A DNA stretch of 64,000 nucleotides from Dactylis glomerata (taxonomy: Eukaryota; Streptophyta; Magnoliopsida; Poales; Poaceae), in NCBI GenBank assembly GCA_007115705.1, contig QXEO01000143.1, positions 4,261,434 to 4,325,433 on the forward strand. The letters run 5' to 3'. Positions within the stretch are counted from its first letter, which is position 1; every line of letters starts with the position of its first letter. The translations under genes and the position numbers were made by a program. The notes below the pieces were generated by a model. That model was given only the letters and a program-made list of their open reading frames with translations. It searched no databases and was not told the origin of the DNA. Positions 1 through 13,261 of the stretch are shown piece by piece.

Positions 1-850
1 GGACTGTACCATATCAACATACAACTCTAATGAGCCAAAGACATTCAACCAAGCAATCAAAAGACAAACAAACTACACAAATATGACATAGATCATAGGA
101 TTATAACTTATAGCATCGAACACCATGTTTACATAGGACGGTACAGAGGTGTGTGGGAGGATGAACCACCGTATACAAGGAAGAGTTGGTGATGGAGATG
201 GCGGTGAAGACGATGAAGGGGGCAGCGAGAGGCGCAGGGCGGCGGCGGCGAGGGAAACTCCTTCCCTGCCGCCGGCATCATGGGGGAGAGCCGCCCCTTA
301 GCCCCCTTCCTTCATGGCTTCTTGGGAGCCCTCCCCCATGGAGATGAGATCCATTTGGGAGACAAAAACGTGGCTTTTGGCGGCTGCAATTCGTGGGTGG
401 AGGAGTCCCCCACGAGTTAGGTGTCCTCTCTTTATATAGCTTCTCGGATTTCCGTCAGCCCCTCTAGGGTTGCAGTGGATCGGGCTTATCTCGGCCGTCT
501 GGACTCAGAATCTGTTAAATTTTATATCTAGAACATTCCTAGCGAAATTTCGAACAACTTTGTAGTCGGGGAGTTTTCCGTTTGACGCCGTCTTCGACCC
601 GTAATGTGACCAGCTTCGAAAAAAGTTATTGGACAGATTTCTGGAAAGTCCCGATTTGACTCCAACAAGGTTTCCTCTTGTATTCTTGGTAATTCCTACA
701 TATCAAAGTGTAAAACAAGAATATTGTGCATTTTCGCAAATATTAGTAGGTTAGTCCAAATAAATTATAAACTTTATATAAAAACAAGTGTCAAAAGCAT
801 AAAATTAGGATAAAGCCATAAAAAATTATAGATATGTTATGAACGTATCA
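1..850 (-). repeat. 3' LTR (partial) of the first element
   Basis: Matches 5451-6297 almost base for base, including a GC-rich stretch around 190-350 and the terminal tatca at 846-850. The remainder of this LTR lies outside the window. Confidence 0.85.
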
Positions 851-2704
851 ACATCCACAAGCTTAGTTCCTGCTCGTCCTCGAGTAGGTAAACAATAAAA
901 ACAATATAATTTTTGAGGTGACATGTAGCCAACACAATCTTGATCAAGTCAATATAAAGCATTGCAAGCTAAGATCAAAGTACTCTAAACATGGGCATAC
1001 AAGATATAATTCTAACAACAGAAATTAGCAACCATGTTACAATATGAAAAAATAACACAAACAAAAGATCATGAATAATAATACATTGAAAGTTATTTGT
1101 TTGTTTGAAGCATAGAGAAAACATAGCAAAGTGGTATTCAGCTTGTCCCTCATGGAATAGCAAAACATAAATGCATAGGACACCTTCAAAGTTCAAAAGG
1201 GTGACTAGATACAACTAATTTGAGAATAAGCAATGCCATAATCATGAATCAATCAATAATAAATTTTGGGACTATGCACATTATACTCAGAATGACAACT
1301 ATGCTCTCTTAATCGGTGCATAAAGATAGAAGATGAAGACTCAACATAAAATTAAAAGAAAGGCTCTTTCGCAGAGGGAAGCAGGGATTTAACATGTGCT
1401 AGAGCTTTTCATTTGTAAAAACAAGATAAAAAAATGTTTTGAGAGGTGGTTGTTCCTGTCAACGAATGGCAATAGGGTTCTTGTTATCTTCCATACTAAA
1501 CAAGTTGAGAGCGGTTCCGAGTTCTTGAAAAATTGGTATTTACATGCTCTTTTATAAAGTTTGGCACTCCTCCCCACCTTTCCTTTCACAAACCATGGCT
1601 AACCGAATCCTTTGGGTGCCTGCCAACAATCTCATACCAAGGAGGAGTGATTTTTTCTTTTCTTTTTTAAAGGTTACAATGGTCTGACCAGCTCTCTTGC
1701 AAAATTAGTGATGAGCAGATGAAGCATTTAAGTCAAGGGGTACTTAATTTAATAAGGAAGATAACAAACCCGACCACTACGTCCTCATGAGCTAAAAACA
1801 GTGTCACAAAATGAGAAGTATTTTGAAGGTTTTGAAAGGTAGCACATGAAAATTTGTTTGGAATAGTTTGAAATACCATGCATAGGAATTTATAGTGGAC
1901 TCTTTGAAATAACTTTGGTTTTTGGGAGTTGGATGCACGAGTAGAGCTCATACTCAATACAGATGAAGGCTAGCAAAAGACTAGGAGCAATCAACTAAGA
2001 GAGCAATAATGGCCATAATCATGCATAGCGACAAAACATTATTAATCAAAGCATAAAGTGATATTATAAGTCAAAAACTAAAGGATCATAGAGGCTTGAG
2101 GCGACTGGTTTATAGTCATAACATGGTGTGAGCATGCGCCAAGTCAACCCAAATAAAGCATCAAAGGAGAATACCACAATATTATGCTTCTATATGATAA
2201 AAACAATATATGATTCTTTCAATGGCACATTAAGCACTCTCAGTAATTTGAGACAAGTCATACTACAACAATAACTACTAAGCATATAATCAAAATAATA
2301 TCTAACATGACATGCTAAAGTCTAAGCCACGGTCTAAACAAGCTTCCTTTTGCACCACTATAAGTATGAAATATTTTACTCTTCTCCAACACCAATCAAT
2401 TTATTTGAAACAACTCTCAAAGATAATAATCAATAAAGACCAGAGAGCTAATCATATATAATTGAAGAAAACTAACAAGCTCTAAACAAGAGGAGCTAAA
2501 AGCATTGCAATAGCTGGACAAGAATACTCAACAAATATAAGTGAAGAATACGAGTATTACATGAAAAAGTGGAGCGTGTCTCTCTCCCACACAAGCAATT
2601 TACTACAGCAAACAAAACAAAAGAAAACTAAAAATATAAAACAACTGACACTCAAAGAATAACACATAGTATATGAAGCAATAAATATATAGTGTCTTAA
2701 AAGA

Positions 2705-4400
2705 TGACCTGATATTTTTGTTGATGAAGAAGGGGATGCCTTGGACATCCCCAAGCTTTAACGCTTGTACTTCTTGGATATTTCTTAGGGTGAAATGGGC
2801 ATCTCCAAGCTTGAGATTTTGTCTATCCTTCATCTCATCTCATCATTCTCCCTTCCCTGCACTTGAAAACTTCATTCATACAAAATTTCACACAATTGTC
2901 ATTAGCAACATTAGTTTATGCAAGATAGTAGATCCACTTTTGGTTCAGTTTTAACTCAAGTACAACATCTATTAAAACATTAGCTACTGTAGCAACTTCT
3001 CTTAAAAGTTTCGTGATGAAAAGAACTCAAAAAGAAAGAGATCAAGAGGCAAATGCAAATAGTGGCAGAAATCTGTCAAAACGGAACAACAAGTAAAGAT
3101 CGATTTTTTCAAAAATCTTCTGTGCTCAAATCGAAAAGTGCAAAACTAACGAAAGTTAGATAATAACATAGGGCATATGCACAAAAAATCACAGATCAAT
3201 ACGACGTACTGGGATTTTTCATGAATTTTTACAGCGAAGCGCAAAAATCTGTTTCAGGACAACAACTTCCCCAAATCTTACCTTCTTCCTATTAGAGGCT
3301 ATTCTTGGCACAAAAACAAAATAAAAATGATAAGGAGAGGTCATTACAGTAATAACAACATCCAAGACTCAACAAAAGAAGAGTTACTGAAAGAAAACAT
3401 AGGTTATCTCCTAAGAGTGCTTTTCTTTAACGCCTTTGAGCTAGATGCCCAAATAAAATCAAAAATAGAGAACCAGACAAAGAAGAAAAACAAAAAAAAC
3501 TATTTTTGTTGTTTTCAAATTATAAATGAAAATAGAGAAGGAATAAAATGAAACAAAGAGCCTAATAAAACTAAAGAAGATAAAACCAAGACATATAAAA
3601 GAAACTATAATACAAGTTAACACAATACGTATCATGTGGATGAGTAATATAGAGTATGAAGGAGACAACCTCATGTTAGTTGATGAATAGGGGGATGACT
3701 CGGGCATCCCCAAGCTTAGATGATTATATCTTCTTGAATATGTTCTTTGGATGCACCTAAACATCTCCAAGCTTGAGCTCTTGCGTCTTATTAGTCATCT
3801 CATATCACCATATTGATTAGAACTTATAAGCTGCATCCACATAAAACTTCACAAAACTCATTAGTAGGGTTAGTACTCATTAAATAAAATCCACTAATGT
3901 TCAAGCATTGAAAAGTTTCATAATCTATACTTAATATTAGCCACTGTATATATACTAAGGTATTCATGATTTCCGTCGTCCTTCAAAAAACTAATGAAAC
4001 TAATAACACCAAGTACAATATTGAATAAAATAAGAAATATATCAAAACTGAATAGTCTGTAAAGATGACACTCAACGAGATAGTTAGGTAGCTCAAATCG
4101 AAAATTTCAAAAGTAATGAAAGACAGATCAGCATCTCAGGTTTATTCACAAAAAATTTCAGATCAAAATACTATTCTAATATTTATCACGATTTTTTACA
4201 GTGAAGCACAGAAATCTGTCTAAACTGAACAGTCGGTGAAGATCAAATTTTTTGAGACAGCTACGTAACTCAAATCAGAAAAAGTTAGTCTAATGAAAGA
4301 AAGATAATAAGCATTACTTTGGACTCAAGAAATTTCAGATCAATATCACGTTCTGGTGATTTTAAATATTTTGTTGAAGCATATAAAATCTGCTTCTGGA
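2705..4400 (-). repeat. Internal repeated modules of the first element
   Basis: A block holding a gcatccccaagctt-type motif occurs at about 2735-2830 and again at about 3695-3790. Each is followed by AT-rich sequence of similar order. A second module of about 190 bp (cagaaatctgt... caaatcgaaaa... cagatcaata... tttttacag) occurs three times, near 3063-3260, 4033-4215 and 4208-4400. The copies are diverged but colinear. They are non-coding and lie just inside the 5' LTR side of the minus-strand element. Confidence 0.6.
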
Positions 4401-4809
4401 CAGCAAAGCAAAAGTATCAACTTCCAAGTAACTACAAACTACAATTATCACTTTACTTTTATGGTACAGAGGTTTATGTACAATATATATAATATACACA
4501 ATATGTACAAGTTTGTAACTGAAAATCTTCCATGGAAAGATTTTTTTTGGTTTCATAGGCATGAACACAAGTGTTCAAGGTCGACCCCCACTTAACCATT
4601 ATTCATCTTTCCAATCACTTTCCTTTTTGAAAATGTTTTTAGGTAGCAAGTACAACTAATTTTTTTGTAATTCGCATTCCCTATCCATATAAGATAGAGA
4701 ATAACTTAAAACTGGAAGTAAAAAATATTTAGAGATAAATCAAACAAGTGCACACAAGAATATTCACCCACACGCTATTGCTGCCCGGCAACGGCGCCAG
4801 AAAAGGTTT

Positions 4810-6297
4810 TGATATCCCACAAGTATAGGGGATCGTGTGTAGCCTTTTTGATAAGTAAGAGTGTCGAACCCAACGAGGAGCTAAATGTAGGATAAATATT
4901 TTCTCAAATTCTATCAACTACTGATACAACTCTATGCACACTAAACGTTTGCATTATCTAGGAAATAAAACTAGAGCAACAATACGGGTATGAGAGATAG
5001 CTTTACAAAATAATAAATACAAGAAAATAATTGTTAGTGCTGTAGCAATAAAATATACTAAGTAACCATAAACTAACAGTATCATGAGTGTGGAGAAGTG
5101 GTGGTAATAGTGGTGGCTTTGTCCAAGTTCAATTAGCGAATAAATCAGGTTCATTGTCTTCGATGCAGTTTTCTATGTGGAAGAGGCTAAATATACATGC
5201 ACTTCACTACTTGGAAATACAAGTACTATATGATTGGATTGTTAGCAAGCATCCGCAAATACTAACAATGCATTAAGGTTTCCCTAACTATAGCCTTAAG
5301 TTAATGGTCCTCTTACTCCCATACGTGCAATGTTCCGGTTTGCGTCCTCAGATTTCTGCCACTCCGGAAGAACTTCCACCTTCCTCTTACACATACTACA
5401 AACCCTATGATGTTTAATCCATGCGCGCACAAATATAATGGACACCAAAGGACTGTACCATATCAACATACAACTCTAATGAACCAAAGACATTCAACCA
5501 AGCAATCAAAAGACAAATAAACTACACAAATATGACATAGATCATAGGATTATAACTTATAGCATCGAACACCGTATTTACATAGGATGGTATAGAGGTG
5601 TGTGGGAGGATGAACCACTGTATACAAGGAGGAGTTGGTGATGGAGATGGCGGTGAAGACGATGAAGGGGGCAGCAAGAGGCGCAAGGCGGCGGCGGCGC
5701 GGGGAACTCCTTCCCTGCCGCTGGCATCATGGGGGAGAGCCGCCCCTTAGCCCCCTTCCTTCATGGCTTCTTGGGAGCCCTCCCCCATGGAGATGGGATC
5801 CATGGGGGAGGCAAAACATGGCTTTTGGTGGCTGCAATTCGTGGCTGGAGGAGTCCCCCACGAGTTAGGTTTCCTCCCTTTATATAGCTTCTCGGATTTC
5901 TGTCACCCCCTCTAGGATTGCAGTGGATAGGGCTTATCTCAGCCGTCTGACTCGGAATCAGTTAAATTTTATGCCTAGAACGCTCCTCACAAAATTTCGA
6001 ACAACTTTGTAGTTGGGGAGTTTTCCATTTGACGCCGTCTTCAACCGGTAATGTGACCAGCTTCGAAAAAAGTTCTGGGACAGATTTTTGGAAAGTCCCA
6101 ATTTGACTCCAACAAGGTTTTCTCTTGTATTCTTGGTAATTCCTACATATCAAAGTGTAAAACAAGAACATTGTGCACTTTTGTAACTATTAGTAGGTTA
6201 GTCCAAATAAAGCATAAACTTTATATAAAAACAAGTGTCAAAAGCATAAAATTAGCATCAAGCCATCAAAAATTATAGATACGTTATAGACGTATCA
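4810..6297 (-). repeat. 5' LTR of the first element (1488 bp)
   Basis: Begins with tgatatccc at 4810 and ends gacgtatca at 6297, so the minus strand reads TGATACGTC...GGGATATCA. A minus-strand TATATAAAG motif lies at about 5880-5888, followed by a GC-rich leader at about 5640-5860. Small open frames in this GC-rich part are not genes. Confidence 0.85.
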
Positions 6298-9200
6298 ACC
6301 ATCTTCCCCCTTCGCACAAAGTACCAGAGTGCTCAGGAGCCGCCACCGGAGTACCGCAGGAGACCAGCCACTTGTGGCCCCCGTTCGAGAAAGCGGGAGA
6401 CAAAGCCTGGGACGCTATCATGACTGCCTTAGACCTCCGCATCCCGTCGTCAACTCACTCGTCACCGGAGATCACCGAAAGCTCACTGACGTCCATGCCT
6501 GAGCCGCCGACCATCACCGTCCTTGACCTCGCCGGTGAACCCCTCTCATTTTCATCCCTGTTCGTCGGATCTAGATCCAAAGGTCTATATTAGGTCACTT
6601 AACCGAAAGGGTACGATCAGATCTGGACCGTCTGATCTACTTTAAATCCAATGCTCCACAACCCAGATCCGGCCGAACCGGTATTGACCAATGAGAAAGC
6701 GCCACATGGCCTGCCCCGAATCAATTCGATTTAAAACAATTTCAAATAGACAGAAACTTGCAAAAATCATAGAAAATGTTCTGTAAGTCCAAAATTTGCA
6801 AATTGCATATCCCTGGATTCCTAAAAATAACTAGAATCCAATGGTTCGAAAATATTTCATAGTTACTGTATAAAATCTTTAAATGTAATTCAAATGCTTT
6901 AAATTGCTTATTTGCACCAATTAATTCACAACTTTTGTTCTACACATCCAAAAATATCAAATTTGTAGTATCTGGAATCCTCTAAAATTGCAGAACATCA
7001 CGGAGCAAGAAAACATCAAAGTTGTTATGTGCAAAAACTTGATGCATTCAAATTCATTCAAATCACTATTTTGATCATAAATTGAATTCCAAAAATGATT
7101 TTGGAGTGAATCAAATTTTAGTAACTTTGTTTTATAGTACCCTATCCAGTAGCATCACTGACAAAAATAATTGAACCTATTTTAAAATATTAAAATTCAA
7201 ATATGGGAATTTGAGTATTTTCATTATAGAATTAATTCTATTACTCTTTTCAACATGTTCCCTTCTACAAAAGTGAATCTATTGATCATACTCATCTACC
7301 AATACCAGTTAGATACTACACCTAGACCGATATCATTTCTACATCAAACTTCATTGTCTAGTTCACATATATTCAAATTACAATTGAGTTATTTCAGTAA
7401 GATGTGATATTTCTCAATCATAGGTTTGTTTTTGCTATTGTGGAGTTGAGACACTTCACACCATAGCTCACATGTCTAGAAGCATTCAAAACCATTATCA
7501 TCTTTGAGCCACAACCTCACCCAAAACTACTTTGAATTCTCTAAAGAAGGATTTAAACACTGACATGGCCATATCTAACCCTATTTCAAGTTAATCCCTT
7601 TGCCCAAGAAAATCTTGTGGCCAAGCAGCCACCATCATTCCCAATATCATTTATATATATTCAACCTCATGCCCACTTAATCTTATTGGCTTAAATTGAA
7701 CTATTCAATTTACAAATGAGTTAATTGAGTAATTCAATATATCACAAATCCATACCCAAGCCTATGTGTAATTTATACTATTTTGAGTAATTGTTGTCAC
7801 ATTTATTCAATAGTATTGTTGTTGTACTATTTGACACTTATGTGATTGAATGCACATGAGCCATTCCAAATTCTATTCATGCTTGTGTAAAGCATAAAGA
7901 TTCTTCAATTATATTTTGGATGGTCCATTCCTTTCTAATCATTTGACCTTACCATCCAAACTCTCAAAGCCATACCTTGCAAGCCACAAGCCTCCTGCCA
8001 TATCTTTCTTACCAACGAGTCATAAGAAAGTTAAAATGATAAATCAACCCTTTCCAATTGTTTGCATTGCTTGATTTTGTTGCTATTGGAATGGTGTGTT
8101 TATGCGGTGTTATTTCTATATTATAGCTCGGTAGAGCAACATGTTTTGTTGAGAGAAGTAAAAGAGCATAAACTCCAAAAAGGCAAGTGACACACATTCT
8201 TCCACCTACTTTTATTATATGCATTAGTGTTTTTAGTAGTATGCATGACAGTAGGTTTTCGAAGTGGAATTATGAAATGCTTAGATACTAGTAGCGTGTA
8301 GCCACCCCTTAAACCCAACCTTGCTAGGATTGTTAGCATTACTTTGGAAAAATGATGCCAATGCTTTGTTTCATTTTTGGTTAAAGAGCTGTTTTGATAA
8401 CTAAAAACTACAACCTAAATGAAACACCTGGGTGGATTTGGTATTGCTTAGTTTATGTTGAGTGGCTACTCAGGGCCACATACCTGGTGGATTTACCCAG
8501 ATTATGTGGTGGTTTTTACCTAAGGGTACACTTGTGGTTGGCCACCCAAGAACAAAGAGATTACAATGTCTTCCCTGCTTTAGTGAGCTTCTAGTGCAAC
8601 CTTATGACATTATGGGCTCTGTCTTGATTGATTAGGTTGTGAGGGTTCAACTTGTTTGCAAGACATTGCTGGTAGCAGAATTATAGGTGGGAACGGGTCT
8701 TGCTTGTATGTTTGATCTTTCCTTGTGAAAGGTCTTGTCTCATTATTCTCTCTAGGTAGAATGGGTCTTAAGGTGAAAATGCACAACCTCTGCAGAGTTA
8801 AAAACTAAGATCTTAGTTGTGTCTCTGGTTATGGACAACTTGAGCCTCTAGACAAGGATGTACGAAAGAATCTCATCACCATTTCTGAATGATTATAATT
8901 GGTTTAGAAACAATCTTAGGGCCATGTGATGGATTTAACCACATGTGGTCATCTTGATGGATTTAACCAAGATGACTTTGGTGCTCATGGTGGATTTATC
9001 CATGTGCCCCTTTTAAAACCCTTTCCAAGATTAAAAATGTTTGATTTGGAAAATATAGGATAAATTTGGCTTTGTGAAAATTAGCCCAAAACTCCACCAG
9101 CCAAATATCATGTAGAATAGTCTTTTCACAACATCCACTAAACATGTGTCATTTGCCAGTACATCATTGTACTGACCCCCTTCATGCGGTTGCATATTTA

Positions 9201-9919
9201 AATGTGTAGGTTATTCTGATGAGGAGTGATTGGTAGGATCTCGAGTCTACATTCCAACATGGCTGTCTGTGGTACGTGATGAAGATGGAGGCTCATTGCC
9301 ACTTTATTTTCCACTGTGTATGTGTTAGTTGAACTATGTTATTTGAGCTAGTCCATGCGACTATGCGAGTTTGTAAGGTTCGAGACTTGTGTAACCGGAT
9401 CTACGTTGTAACATCTGATACTATTACAATGATTACTAGAATTTGTATTGTGATGCTATCGGTGATCCAGGGAATAACACTTAATACAGGAGTTCTGCCT
9501 TTTTCAAAAGGTAGGACGCTACATGAGTCCTGTGGAAGGCAGTGGTCGTGACAGCAACCCCACAAGCCTCGTAATAAAATGCACAACAAGATGATGAGTC
9601 AATGGAGATTCTTTGTCTACTGCCACTAAGACTAGCCATAATGGGAGTATCATACGTAGGAAAGGACACAGATGTCGCCTAGAGGGGATGAATATGCTAT
9701 TTAAAACTTTTACGATAGGTTTGACAAATGTGAAATAAAGCTAATGTTTAATTTATCAAGCATACAAAATCTAAGTAAATTAGGCTCACCTATGTGCACC
9801 AACAACTTATGCTAATCATAAGATACAATCGCCCATGCTTTGGAGTCCAACACACTAAATATGACGTTTAGGAGGAATTTGTTTGGTCCTAGGCTTGCTT
9901 CTTGAAAGACTTTTTTTAA
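6298..9919. other. Non-coding region, probably old retroelement sequence
   Basis: 6300-6600 is GC-rich with a 73-codon open frame I do not recognise. 6600-9560 is AT-rich and has no supported gene. Near 8480-8550 and 8929-9010 there are repeated phrases of the type tggatttaaccacatgtgg and ggtggatttatcc, and the stretch reads like a decayed grass LTR. No LTR pair, TSD or terminal repeat could be placed. Confidence 0.4.
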
Positions 9920-10007
9920 TTTAGTTTTTATGGCTATGTTGAAATGATAAAGTGTTTAACGATAAAAATTCTTCTCTCTTGCAGATTATCTACCGATATA
10001 CGGGTAC
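9920..10007 (+). mobile_element. LINE 3' fragment, left half
   Basis: The phrase ggctatgt.gaaatgataaagtg, followed by ttgcag.ttatcta, matches the complete LINE downstream at about 23940-24010. The match stops at 10007, where Tat-1 begins, and resumes at 19004. The 5' limit is approximate. Confidence 0.7.
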
Positions 10008-10342
10008 TGACAAGGGTATAGTTAATAGAGCCCGTTAGTTGAGTACCCCTGAGGCCCGTTAAGCTAGGCCCAATTGTAATGATAGTCGAATACGAGTCTT
10101 TACCGTATGTCGATATTATAATCTGTATTGGACCCTACCCGATCCTCGAGACCTGGCTACCTATATATAGGGGCCAGGAGGGGACGGTGTAGGGCAGATT
10201 GAAAGAAAGCCAGGTTGAACACCCAAGTTTACTTTCGATACACACCTATTTCGACTAACTTTACCTTCGAGTTCATTCGACGCCCTATCTCCCCGATCCT
10301 AAGTCCTTCATCTAGGACATTTGTCGAGTTAACCCCTCGTCA
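10008..10342 (+). repeat. Tat-1 5' LTR
   Basis: 335 bp, TG...CA. A TATA motif (ctatatatagggg) lies at about 10162-10174. The sequence after the LTR (10345-10362, tggcgccgaccgtgggga) is the presumed primer-binding site. Confidence 0.92.
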
Positions 10343-10379
10343 ATTGGCGCCGACCGTGGGGAGCTTGGGCGTTGGAATC

Positions 10380-12089
10380 ATGAATTCGACGGCTTTTTCG
10401 CTTTTAGCCAACAGCAGTACAGAAGTCGATGAAAATCAAGAGATGGAGTTGACAATTGGAAGTTTGAGCATCCTCATCGGGCCATCGGGTTCATCCCGCC
10501 TCTCGGATTCGACGAAACTAGATCCGTCGGCAAGCAGGCCCGAAACAGAGGAAACATTGAAGTCATCAGAAGACTCTTCCAGCGAGGTAAACTCGCCGGT
10601 CAGCTCAGAAAAAGCATCAATCGCAGAAGGCGACGAAATTCAGGAAAAATTCGATTCAGAAGAAAAAGCGTGTCAGACGCACAACAACTCAAAGGACTTC
10701 GCCGAGGGAAGCAGCGGCGTCTCCAAAGTACATCAGTTATGCGTCATTATCACTGAAGCAGAAGAAGGAAACAACAGCGAAGGAAGCAAAAAGGTCGACA
10801 AGCAAGTCGACAAAATGAAAGATCACAACAAAAAGGGAAAAGAGAAAGTCCATGTCTCGGCTGGTGAATGGAGAATGATCAAGTCAGCCATTAATCATGG
10901 TACAGAAGTACCCGAAGGATCGAGAAGAGAAGTTCTAATGGGATATCAGTATGCATTATACCAACACAGAAAGAAGCTACGGGAGGAAAGAGAAATGGTG
11001 TTCCAAGACAATAACAGTATATCAAGGGAGGAATACTGGGAAGACTATAGTGAAGATTCAGAATATAGCAGAGAAAGGCGCAGAGACCCAAAACACAATA
11101 GGGGGGCGACAGCATGCGGCAGAAAAGAAAGGTACTCAAGGATCCCCACCCCGCAGCTAGAAGAGGAGGAAGGTGACTTGATACAAAAAATGCCAGAGGC
11201 AGCATTGGCAGCAGCACAAGCGTATTTGCTAGCTACAAGACCAGAACATGGAGACCCGCGAGAAGATATGCACCGAGCCGCGATACGAAGCCTCGGAATA
11301 GTAGAAGGTAAGATCAGGGAAAAAGGCTCAGAGTCAAAGTCGACAAGCTACAAGGGAAATCGAAAGGAGAAGTTCAGACATAATTGCGCAGATAACGAGT
11401 GTAGCGAGTCATCAGAAGAGAAAAAGCAACAGAAAAGGAAGGAGGACGCAAGAAGTATAATAGCGCAAGCTCGAGTTAATAAATCACGACATGCTTGGAG
11501 GGAAGAGAATTACGAGGACGATGATAAAGATATGGGTGCGTTATGCTTTACCCGCAGGGTTCGCAAAACGCGGGTACCCAAAGGATTCAAATTACCGCAC
11601 GACCAGAATAAGTATGACGGGTCGCAAGAACCTACCTTATGGCTATCAGATTATCTACAGGCAGTACAGATATTAGGGGGAACAAAGACGACTGCAATGC
11701 AAAGTTTGCAGCTGCACCTCACCGGCGCCGCACGGTCCTGGTTGAACACCCTACCCGACGAATCCATTGGAAGCTGGGGGGAACTCGAAAGTCAATTCAC
11801 AAGAAATTTTCGTTCCACCTACAAGCGCCCAGCGTCACTGGAGGAAGTTAAAGCATGTGTGCAGAGGAAAGGCGAAACGTTACGTTCTTATATACAACGC
11901 TGGAGTATAATCAAAAACTCAGCAGAGGACGTCTCCGACGAACGAGCAATAGACGCCTTTTCGGAAGGACTTCGTCGCTCAGATCTTGTGGAAGAAATAG
12001 GAAGAACAAGACCTACGATAGTAGCTGAGCTAATGGAACAAGCCAACAAATTCGCTGATGGAGAAGACGCGTATAACAACAAAAGATGA
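10380..12089 (+). pseudogene. gag: Tat-1 gag
   Basis: Capsid polyprotein of the element. The open frame extends upstream into the LTR, but the first ATG after the primer site is at 10380 and the same start is conserved in Tat-2, so I take it as the start (569 codons). The N-terminal half is acidic and low-complexity. The retrotransposon gag domain lies in the last 170 residues or so (motifs AVQILGGTK, GAARSWL, SIGSW, F.RNF.STY, YIQRW, AIDAF..GLR). In Tat-2 the frame runs on into a basic linker and the protease. Here it ends at TGA 12087-12089, and a frameshift follows within about 100 bases, so the gag-protease fusion is broken. Confidence 0.85.
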
Positions 12090-13261
12090 CGTTCACCAGA
12101 AGTCGACAGAGGAGACGACACCGCAGCAGGGATAACCAAGGAAGGCGAAATCAGGTAGCCACGGGTTACATACTAGAAGAAGAGGAAGGGTATGAAAGTA
12201 GGAGGTTTCAGGTAGAAGGAGTAGAAAAATCGAGATACTCTGGTCCTTCGGCCGAGGATATGCTATACGGACCTTGTCGAATCCACTACGCGTATCTCGA
12301 CGGGAAAAGGGTCTCAAATCACCAAATGAAGGACTGCAGAACATTCCTAAGGTTGCAAAGCGCAGTGGGCTCAAGCCAAGAAGGGAGGCAAGGAGAAAGA
12401 CGTAGAAGTCAAGGATATCAAATGCAAAGGCTAGCAAAGCACTTAGAGTCAAAAGTGTACATATCAGCCATGATTCAACTGGTGCCCAAGTCAAAGAAAG
12501 AGCGAAAGAGCATATCCAGACAAGTAAACCTAGCAATATCATCACCACCAGCTACCACAGAGTACCTACGATGGTCAGAGCAACCAGTCAAGTTCAGTAG
12601 AGCAGACCACCCAAGGAAAGTTCCCAGGCCGGGCCACTCGCCTATGGTTCTAAAAGCACAAATAGGAGGGTACGACATCGGAAGAGTGTTCATGGATGCA
12701 GGGAGCGGCATAAACTTAATATATGCTAGAACACTAAAGGCGATGTGCATCTCGCTGACGAGTCTGAAGCCAACAGATTGCTCTTTCCACGGAATAGTAC
12801 CAGGAGCAGCAAACTACCCCTTGGCGAGAATAGAACTCGATGTCTGCTTTGGCAGCAGCGAAAATTATAGAAGAGAGAAACTGGAGTTCGAAGTTATGGA
12901 TTGGCCGTCACAATATCATGCAATCCTGGGGCGCCCAGCATTTGCAAAATTCATGGCAGTACCACACTACGCGTATCTTACGTTAAAAATTCCAGGGCCC
13001 AATGGAACAATCACAGTACAAGGGAGCTTTGAAGTATCCAATACATGCGACACGGAATTCAACAGGATGGCGCAAACCTTAGGCATGACAGTAGAGTATG
13101 AGAGGTTAAAGGGAGAAACAGATCACAATGTACTACCTGACGTTGGACGATCCCTGCCAGATCAGGCTTTCGACACGTCTCAGGACTCGAAGAAAATTCA
13201 GGTCCATCCTACAGATGCAAACAAGACAACATCAATTGCGGTAAACTTGGATCCCGCATAG
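12086..13261 (+). pseudogene. Tat-1 gag C-terminus and aspartic protease
   Basis: Retroelement polyprotein segment. A degenerate Cys/His cluster (C..H ... H....C, about 12272-12340) is followed by the conserved block RQVNLAISSPPATTEY and the pepsin-like active-site motif MDAGSG with the catalytic Asp codon at 12695-12697. The downstream block ILGRPAF is the usual C-terminal protease motif. The frame overlaps the gag stop by the bases ATGA, but comparison with Tat-2 shows this is an accident of a frameshift, not a designed start. It closes at TAG 13259-13261, directly before RT in the same frame. Confidence 0.85.

Larger units (their letters stand above)
1..6297 (-). mobile_element. Non-autonomous LTR retrotransposon, truncated by the window edge
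   Basis: Two direct copies of one sequence (1-850 and 4810-6297) flank about 4 kb. On the minus strand the right copy starts TGATACGTC and ends GGGATATCA, a proper TG...CA LTR. Just inside it (about 4779-4799, minus) lies a tggcgccgttgccggg primer-binding-like motif, common in grass gypsy elements. The left copy is the 3' LTR, cut by the window start. No gag, protease, RT or integrase frame is visible between the LTRs, so this is a non-autonomous or heavily decayed element. The two LTR copies differ by scattered substitutions, roughly 5% by eye. The target duplication cannot be tested because the left end is missing. Confidence 0.85.

Noticed and set aside
5635..5868. GC-rich ORF in the 5' LTR of the first element
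   Set aside because: It is contained in LTR leader sequence and is present in both LTR copies with changes that do not respect the frame.
10215..10379. Upstream ATG extending the Tat-1 gag frame
   Set aside because: It lies within the LTR; the ATG at 10380 follows the primer site and is conserved in Tat-2.
12086..12089. ATGA overlap as a designed gag/pol restart in Tat-1
   Set aside because: Tat-2 shows one continuous gag-protease frame at this point, so the overlap results from a nonsense codon plus a frameshift.
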